Assembly: GCF_022810765.1 (NCBI RefSeq)
Contig: NZ_CP094494.1
Location: 2,232,001 to 2,296,000, forward strand
DNA length: 64,000 bases
DNA from: Winogradskyella sp. MH6
Lineage (GTDB): Bacteria > Bacteroidota > Bacteroidia > Flavobacteriales > Flavobacteriaceae
Direction: 5' to 3'
Part shown: one piece after another, positions 58,591-64,000 of the stretch
Layout of the letters: each line of letters opens with the position of its first letter
Position numbering within the stretch: position 1 is the first letter of the stretch
Notes under the pieces: model-generated
Database searches by the model: none
What the model was told of the DNA's origin: nothing
What the model saw: only the letters and a program-made list of their open reading frames with translations
Program-made: the position numbers and the translations under genes

Positions 58591-61007
58591 TAGTTTTTAG
58601 GTGTTAAAGTTTGAGTGCTAATTATAGCATCTGTAGCTTGGTTAGATTGTAAAAAGTTAAGCTGATGATATTTTCCTGAAGCCCAGTCGTCTATAAAGTT
58701 GTCGTAGTATTTGCTTCCTGGATTTCCAGATTGTCCACCAGGATAAATACCAATAGCGGTAGGAGGTGAGCTCATTTCAACAATCATGCGCCATGAAGGA
58801 CCATGATTTTCAGATGTAGCATTAACAATATTACGATCTCCACCAATTGGAATGTTAAGTCTTGAAAATGCAGGTAACGGTTGTAATAAGTGGCCTACAT
58901 AGGTGCCTTTATAATTAGCCCATTTGTAGTCACCTTTTTCTTTTTTAATCTTAATTAATTGAGATGCAGCATCCTTAAAAGCAATTAAAAATAAATCTTT
59001 AGCGGTTTCGGTTTTATCTTTGGTTTCAACAATATCCATAAACTCATTGTCACCATTATTCTTTAAAAGATAAATAGTTTGATAGGTGAATGGAGGGTCT
59101 AAAGCAGTATCTTCAACATCAAATTCGTCCCAAACCAACTTATAAAGTTTGCCATACCACTGCCTAAAAATACTTGGCCCAACTTCATCAATATCATTAT
59201 TAAATTTCCAGGCTTTTATTTCATTATAAATAGATATTTCTTCTTCTGTAAGTGAAGAGGTGTCCATGTGCTCTATCATGTACGGTACAATCTCTGCAGC
59301 TTTTAGATTGTAATTATTGTTGTGTAAATTTTTAAAATCAGCAACACTAAATTTATCTTTTGAATTAAAGTAATCATTAATAACTCTGTTTCTGTAGGTT
59401 TCGTAACCATCATTAAAAACATAATAAGGATAACTTTCATCTACAGGATGCTGGTTGGCAGAACTTACAAAACCACGATCAGGATTTTTGGTATGTGCAT
59501 TAAATTGCTGAGGTATGTAGCTTTGCCAATCATTTTCAGGATTACTGCCATCCATTAAAAATTTACCTTGTCCTTCCCATTTATTCGGAAATTTACCTTG
59601 TATCCATAAGGCAATATCTCCTTCGGTTGAAGCAAAAACAAAGTTTTGAGCAGGTGCATTCCAATATTGCAATGCTTGTACGTATTCGTCGTAATTTTTT
59701 GCTTTATTAAGCTCTATAAAGGTTTTTTGATTATTTCCGCCTTCGTGCCCAATCCATTTCATGGCGTAACCTGCTAATTCTTTATCCGATTTAAAGTTGA
59801 TGTCATACACCACAGGACCATGATGTGTGTAAAGTACTGTGTCTTTATAGTTTTCTTTTCCCTTTATTTTAATGTCTTCCACTCGAATTGAAACATCCTT
59901 CCATTCGTTGTCATATTTGTATTTTGTTCGGTCTTTGTTGAATTCAACCTTGTACCAATCAATAACATCTCTTGTTGCATTGGTTTCTCCCCAAGCGATA
60001 TTTTGGTTAAATCCTGATATTACACCTAGTGCTCCAGGAATTGTAGCGCCGAATGCATTATGATTTGGTGTGCTAAGCTGCATTACAAACCAAATGGATG
60101 GTAGGTTAAGACCTAAATGTGGATCGTTTGCCAATATAGGATTTCCAGTTACCGATTTAGCTCCAGAAACCGCCCAGTTATTACTGCCATTATCTGGATT
60201 GGGTTTAGCAATTGTCTCTACAATAGTATCTAAAACAGCCTGGCTCTCTGGTAAAGGGGTTTGTGGTACATCTATAAAACTCCAATCGGTTTCTTTTGGT
60301 ATAATTGGATCTGTAACGTCAAAGAAATCAGGAAATAATAAATCGAAATTGTCTTTGCCGAGTAAACGTAATGCATTGGTGTATTCTAGGTCGACGTCAT
60401 AACCAGCCAACATTTTGGTCATATACATTAATAATAATGCTGTTTTTTTTGGTGTCCAAGCTTCTGGTTTGTAGTCTAGTAGTTTGTATTCTACAGGAAA
60501 ATCTTCTGGCTTTAATTGACTGATGTAAGCATTAACACCATCTGCATAATCTTGTATATAACCTAAAGTTTCTTTGTCGTATTTTTCCATATAGGCTATG
60601 GCTTGGTCTGCTCCATAACCCATGCCTCTACGACGTTCTCTGCGATCGTAATCTAATGCTTTTTCCCCAACAAATTCAGATAAGCGTCCAGCTGCAGCAA
60701 AGGTCTGAAACTCTATTTGCCACAATCTATGTTTTGCGGTTATGTAACCTTGTGCTTTGTATAGGTCACTTTCGTTTTGCGCAAACACATGTGGAATTAA
60801 TTGTTCGTCATAGTGTACGGTTACCTTACCTTTTAATCCGGGAATGTAAGCATTTCCTGAAGTGGCTTCTGTTGTTTCATTTTGCCAAATACCAGAATAG
60901 GGATTTAAGAATTTACCTATTGGAGGAATAGTGCCAAGTTTGGTGTTGAGAACAAAAAAAATTCCTATAGTAAGTATAAAGGAAATGATGAGTTTAGCGT
61001 ATTTCAT
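58590..61007 (-). CDS. Penicillin acylase family protein
   Basis: The 805-residue precursor has an N-terminal membrane/signal segment (about residues 5-22) and the Ntn-hydrolase arrangement. An alpha-chain region is followed by GSNNWAVSGAKSVTGNPILANDPHLGLNLPS, where Ser275 would become the N-terminal nucleophile after self-cleavage. PEYDEYVQ-type and HGPSWRMIVEM segments fit the beta chain. Such enzymes hydrolyse amide bonds of beta-lactams or acyl-homoserine lactones. Substrate here is unknown. It is exported and followed by a coupled small membrane protein. Confidence 0.9.
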   Translation of the reverse strand: MKYAKLIISFILTIGIFFVLNTKLGTIPPIGKFLNPYSGIWQNETTEATSGNAYIPGLKGKVTVHYDEQLIPHVFAQNESDLYKAQGYITAKHRLWQIEFQTFAAAGRLSEFVGEKALDYDRRERRRGMGYGADQAIAYMEKYDKETLGYIQDYADGVNAYISQLKPEDFPVEYKLLDYKPEAWTPKKTALLLMYMTKMLAGYDVDLEYTNALRLLGKDNFDLLFPDFFDVTDPIIPKETDWSFIDVPQTPLPESQAVLDTIVETIAKPNPDNGSNNWAVSGAKSVTGNPILANDPHLGLNLPSIWFVMQLSTPNHNAFGATIPGALGVISGFNQNIAWGETNATRDVIDWYKVEFNKDRTKYKYDNEWKDVSIRVEDIKIKGKENYKDTVLYTHHGPVVYDINFKSDKELAGYAMKWIGHEGGNNQKTFIELNKAKNYDEYVQALQYWNAPAQNFVFASTEGDIALWIQGKFPNKWEGQGKFLMDGSNPENDWQSYIPQQFNAHTKNPDRGFVSSANQHPVDESYPYYVFNDGYETYRNRVINDYFNSKDKFSVADFKNLHNNNYNLKAAEIVPYMIEHMDTSSLTEEEISIYNEIKAWKFNNDIDEVGPSIFRQWYGKLYKLVWDEFDVEDTALDPPFTYQTIYLLKNNGDNEFMDIVETKDKTETAKDLFLIAFKDAASQLIKIKKEKGDYKWANYKGTYVGHLLQPLPAFSRLNIPIGGDRNIVNATSENHGPSWRMIVEMSSPPTAIGIYPGGQSGNPGSKYYDNFIDDWASGKYHQLNFLQSNQATDAIISTQTLTPKN

Positions 61008-61068
61008 AAAGCGAGTATAATTGCTTATGAAAGTACAAAATAATTCTGAAGGCTAAAAAGGATTTTTC

Positions 61069-61365
61069 TTAACGAAGAACTAACTTCTTTACAATCTCTT
61101 TGCCAACAGATTCGTTAAGCATTTTTACAATTTTTTCGTTTCCGTAACTTAACTCTTCGCGTAATACGCTTGAGCTGAGCTGCACATATAACGTTTCATG
61201 TTTAAGCTCAATGGCGGTTGTGTAGTTGTTAACACCGTTTCCCATAAGATTTGCCCATGCCTCACGTATATTTACCTTATCTAAACCAGCTTCTAAATTG
61301 TTGGTTTGTACAAATTCTTTAAGGATTTCTTCTATTGGACGGTTATCGTTGTTTCGTTTTGCCAT
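61069..61365 (-). CDS. DUF721 domain protein
   Basis: The 98-residue protein has the DUF721 pattern: IEEILKEFVQTNNLEAGLDKVNIREAWANLMG (about residues 12-43) and ETLYVQLSSSVLREELSYGNEKIVKMLNE. The family, often called DciA-like, is associated with DNA replication and usually sits near recF. It lies 18 bases downstream of the lipocalin-like gene in the recF operon, which supports that link. Confidence 0.85.
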   Translation of the reverse strand: MAKRNNDNRPIEEILKEFVQTNNLEAGLDKVNIREAWANLMGNGVNNYTTAIELKHETLYVQLSSSVLREELSYGNEKIVKMLNESVGKEIVKKLVLR

Positions 61366-61382
61366 TTGTCTTGCTTCATTAT

Positions 61383-61802
61383 TTACTCAACATCCAAATG
61401 TATTGGAGTATAACGTTTGTACAAATATATGTTATTGTCAGAGTTACTTACTTTCAGATGTGTTTCAGAAGCTTCTAAAACAGTTTCTTTCCACTTTGCG
61501 TAAGGTGTTCTGTAATAGAGATTTAAACTGTCATTTTCAATTTTTACAATTAACTTCTCAGCATCACCTGATGCAAAATAGGTGTCATTAATACCAGGTT
61601 TTAGTTTTTTTCTAAATCCTTGTAAGCTATCATTAATACTAATGTAATCTATAGTTTCGTTAAACTGATATTGCTTTTTAGTACCATTTTCTAAAGAGAC
61701 TTCTTCAATTTCCCAGTAACCGTTAAGATGTTCTATGTATGGTTCAGGATTTTTAGAACAACTAAAGATTAGAATTAGTAGGATAAGACTATACTTTCTC
61801 AT
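61383..61802 (-). CDS. Lipocalin-like lipoprotein
   Basis: The 139-residue protein begins [22 protein letters not shown], a lipoprotein signal with Cys at about residue 15. The remainder is a small beta-rich domain ([21 protein letters not shown] near residue 30, [23 protein letters not shown] near residue 78) of the lipocalin-like type. It overlaps the recF stop by 4 bases (ATGA-type coupling). It is a membrane-anchored protein of unknown role in a DNA-repair operon. Confidence 0.75.
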   Translation of the reverse strand: MRKYSLILLILIFSCSKNPEPYIEHLNGYWEIEEVSLENGTKKQYQFNETIDYISINDSLQGFRKKLKPGINDTYFASGDAEKLIVKIENDSLNLYYRTPYAKWKETVLEASETHLKVSNSDNNIYLYKRYTPIHLDVE

Positions 61803-62878
61803 AGTTTAAAAATTTTGTAAGATTGATGAATCTGCTTAACCACATTTTCTGTTCGGTCTGCATGTGTATCGCTAATGAAAATCTGACCAAAATGATCGTT
61901 ATCTACTAAACTGATAATCTGTGAAACTCTGTTCTCATCCAATTTGTCAAAAATATCATCGAGCAGTAAAATAGGAGAGACACCACTTTGTTGTTTTATA
62001 AAATCGAATTGTGCTAATTTTAGAGCAATCAAAAAAGATTTTTGTTGTCCTTGACTTCCAAATTTTTTAATCGGAAAGTCATCAATTGTAAAGACCAAAT
62101 CGTCTTTGTGTGTGCCAACACTTGTGTATTGCAGAGCCTTATCTTTGTTGAGGTTGCTTCGTAGTAAATCAATCAAATCACCATCAAACAAATCGCTTTT
62201 GTATTTTAAGTCTATAGCTTCCTTGCTTTGACTTATAGCTTCGTAACGTTCTTTAAAAATTGGGATAAAAACATTTAAGAACTCATCTCGTTTTTTAAAT
62301 ATTTCAGTGCTGTAAGTATTTAATTGCTCATTGTAAATAGCAAGTGTGTCTGCATTAAAGGTGTTGTTAAGCGCAAAATATTTTAAAAGTGCATTGCGTT
62401 GCGAAAGTACTTTGTTATAGGAGATAAGTGCGGATAAATACGCTTTGTCACTTTGCGAAATTACACTATCTATAAATTTTCGTCTGGTATCGCTACCTTC
62501 AATAATTAAATCTCTATCAGCAGGAGATATAATAACCAAGGGAATAAAACCTATATGGTCGCTAAACTTTTCATAAGCTTTTCCGTTGCGTTTTATAATT
62601 TTTTTCTGGCCCTTTTTAAGCGAAACAATAATTTTTTCGGTGCGTTCATTTTTGCTAAAATTGCCATCAACTACAAAAAATTCGGTGCCATGTTTTATGT
62701 TTTGTAGGGCAACAGGATTAAAATAACTTTTGCCAAAAGCCAAATGGTAAATAGCGTCTAGAGCGTTTGTTTTACCAATACCATTAGCACCAACAAAGCA
62801 GTTTATTTTGCTATCGAAATCAAAAACCTGACTTTCAAAATTTTTGTAATTAACTAAAGATAATGCGTTTAGAACCAT
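61799..62878 (-). CDS. recF: DNA replication and repair protein RecF
   Basis: RecF loads RecA at gaps during repair. From ATG 62878 ([14 protein letters not shown]) the 359-residue protein has the Walker [15 protein letters not shown] near residue 29, the ABC signature [18 protein letters not shown] near residue 274 and Walker [17 protein letters not shown] near residue 303. The open frame extends 18 codons upstream without family resemblance. Downstream are the lipocalin-like lipoprotein and DUF721 genes, coupled. Confidence 0.95.
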   Translation of the reverse strand: MVLNALSLVNYKNFESQVFDFDSKINCFVGANGIGKTNALDAIYHLAFGKSYFNPVALQNIKHGTEFFVVDGNFSKNERTEKIIVSLKKGQKKIIKRNGKAYEKFSDHIGFIPLVIISPADRDLIIEGSDTRRKFIDSVISQSDKAYLSALISYNKVLSQRNALLKYFALNNTFNADTLAIYNEQLNTYSTEIFKKRDEFLNVFIPIFKERYEAISQSKEAIDLKYKSDLFDGDLIDLLRSNLNKDKALQYTSVGTHKDDLVFTIDDFPIKKFGSQGQQKSFLIALKLAQFDFIKQQSGVSPILLLDDIFDKLDENRVSQIISLVDNDHFGQIFISDTHADRTENVVKQIHQSYKIFKL

Positions 62879-63079
62879 AAAAAACAGATGTCCTTTGCTT
62901 GAATTTAGTGGTGTTTTAATGTAATGAAACATCCATGATTAATCATAAATAACACAGCAAAAATGATAATAAGATGTTCCATGTGTCCTTTAAAAAACAA
63001 TAAATATCAACACATGAATATTCTCGCAAATTATTGAAAAATAACAAATAATTAAGCTTTTAAATCCCAATAAAAATTT

Positions 63080-63087
63080 TATTTTTG
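63080..63087 (+). promoter_or_regulatory. -7 promoter box (TATTTTTG) for the TPR-ribH pair
   Basis: TATTTTTG matches TAnnTTTG and lies 21 bases before ATG 63109. No -33 TTG is seen at normal spacing. Confidence 0.45.
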
Positions 63088-63108
63088 CGCACGCATTAAT
63101 AGAAAGAT

Positions 63109-63876
63109 ATGGCAACGTATAAGAAAAGAGGCTATAAACCGAAAACTAAAAAAGAAAAGGAAGTTATTGTTGATGAACATTCAACAACAGCAGAAGTATT
63201 TAACACTTTAGATGAGGGAGCTTCTAAGACAGAAGAGTGGTTTTTAAGAAATCAAAAATATATTGTAGGAGCAATAGCAGCAATAGCAGTTGTAGTTTTA
63301 GGCTACATGGGTTATAACAAATTTATTGCAGAACCACACCAAAAAGAGGCAATGAACGATATGTACCAGGCTAGAACCTACTTTGAGGAGGCTGTAAATG
63401 GTGTTTCATCAGATTCGCTTTATAATATGGCTTTAAATGGTGGTAACGGTAAATTTGGAATGGTAGATATAGCTAAAGAATACAGTGGTACACCTGCTGG
63501 AAATCTAGCAAACTATTATGCTGGTATATCTTATTTAAATCTAAAGGATTACGAAAAAGCAATAAGTCATCTTCAAGAATTTACTAGCGATGCTTCAATT
63601 CCAGATCCAATTGTTAAAGGAGCAATAGGTGATGCTTTTGTTCAGTTAGAGCAATATAAAGATGGTTTAGATTATTACGAGAAAGCGTTTAAGGCTGACG
63701 TAAATAATTATACAACACCAATGTTTTTAATGAAAGCTGCTCGTATAGCCATTAGGTTAGGAGAAAACCAAAAAGCTTTAGATTACTTAAAGCGTATTGA
63801 TAATGAATTTGACAGCTCTACAGAAGCTGCACAAGTTGATGTTTTAATAGGTATGGTTGAAGCTAAAATGCAATAA
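63109..63876 (+). CDS. Membrane-anchored TPR protein
   Basis: The 255-residue protein has a basic cytosolic N-terminus (YKKRGYKPKTKKEKE), one membrane helix (about residues 52-70, YIVGAIAAIAVVVLGYMGYN) and periplasmic TPR repeats (DYEKAISHLQEFTSD, EQYKDGLDYYEKAFKADVNNY). The layout resembles YfgM-type proteins that work with outer-membrane folding. It is followed immediately by ribH, with ATG one base after the TAA stop. Confidence 0.75.
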   Translation: MATYKKRGYKPKTKKEKEVIVDEHSTTAEVFNTLDEGASKTEEWFLRNQKYIVGAIAAIAVVVLGYMGYNKFIAEPHQKEAMNDMYQARTYFEEAVNGVSSDSLYNMALNGGNGKFGMVDIAKEYSGTPAGNLANYYAGISYLNLKDYEKAISHLQEFTSDASIPDPIVKGAIGDAFVQLEQYKDGLDYYEKAFKADVNNYTTPMFLMKAARIAIRLGENQKALDYLKRIDNEFDSSTEAAQVDVLIGMVEAKMQ

Positions 63877-64000
63877 ATGGCTACCGCAAATCATAATTTA
63901 TCTAATTACGATAAAGCAACAATCCCAAACGCGAAAGACTTTCGGTTTGGGATTGTTGTTTCAGAATGGAATGACACTATAACAGAAGGGCTTTGGCAAG
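63877..64000 (+). CDS. ribH: 6,7-dimethyl-8-ribityllumazine synthase, N-terminal part
   Basis: The gene is cut by the window edge after about 41 codons: [17 protein letters not shown] leads to [19 protein letters not shown], the first beta strand of lumazine synthase with the W/F that stacks on the pyrimidine. RibH joins ribitylaminouracil and butanone phosphate in riboflavin synthesis. It is the downstream gene of a pair with the TPR membrane protein. Confidence 0.85.
   Translation, partial: MATANHNLSNYDKATIPNAKDFRFGIVVSEWNDTITEGLWQ

Noticed and set aside
1..64000. CRISPR array, integron, prophage or transposase
   Set aside because: No regularly spaced repeats, integrase, transposase or phage structural gene was seen; the scattered repeats are of the small palindromic type.

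Overview
The window looks like a chromosomal segment from a marine-type member of the Flavobacteriaceae (Bacteroidota). The signs are very low GC, a T9SS type A C-terminal sorting domain, the gliding protein GldI, a carboxypeptidase-regulatory-domain TonB receptor, DUF5606, DUF349, DUF3810 and 2TM-domain families, and repeated TAnnTTTG promoter boxes. The genus cannot be fixed from sequence alone (inference). I saw no rRNA, tRNA, CRISPR array, transposase, integrase or phage gene.

Layout. 1-6.1 kb: a surface-glycan (LPS core type) cluster with alternating strands: a cut GT4, a PF11316-like transferase, a WaaP-like kinase, a WaaE-like GT2, a tandem pair of GT2 paralogues and a GT9 heptosyltransferase-like gene. 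The GT9 gene trails dapD and a small unknown gene. 7.2-10.3 kb: a non-coding gap with a tandem stem-loop unit, then ruvX, def, a DUF5606 gene and mazG. 10.1-16.6 kb: a small membrane protein, a five-repeat DUF349 protein, aroE, two DUF368 (PopT-like) transporters and a TPR protein. 16.8-24 kb: a likely operon of a Fur-family regulator, purA, an OstA/LptA-like protein and a class III aminotransferase, then a RelA/SpoT enzyme. 24-28.4 kb: a lipoprotein, a CPBP protease, a Ste24-like M48 protease and a TrmH-family methyltransferase.

28.5-39 kb: a large T9SS-secreted protein, a lipoprotein, two amidohydrolase-family proteins carrying three modules of which only one keeps its metal ligands, and a DUF3810 protein. 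39-44.3 kb: pepD, a cyclophilin-FKBP fusion lipoprotein, gldI, a DHH phosphoesterase and ndk. 44.4-48 kb: two unknown membrane proteins around a serine hydrolase. 48.1-51.9 kb: a LytTR-type two-component locus with three free-standing 2TM proteins and a 2TM tail on the kinase. 53.2-58.1 kb: an export/uptake cluster made of a DUF4331 protein split into two secreted halves, a TPR lipoprotein and a TonB-dependent receptor. 58.2-64 kb: a penicillin acylase with a small membrane protein, recF with a lipoprotein and DUF721, then a TPR membrane protein and the start of ribH.

Non-coding structure. Two families of palindromic intergenic repeats lie in gene gaps: family A at about 9.83, 39.07 and 40.67 kb, and family B at about 27.46, 43.58 and 43.69 kb. 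The most unusual non-coding object is the roughly 146-bp tandem unit upstream of ruvX. Its two copies share an identical 20-base core, and each is followed by a different but well-paired hairpin and a T-tract, which suggests duplicated small RNAs. The most unusual coding arrangements are the split DUF4331 pair, the 2TM expansion around the histidine kinase, and the mostly ligand-less amidohydrolase modules.
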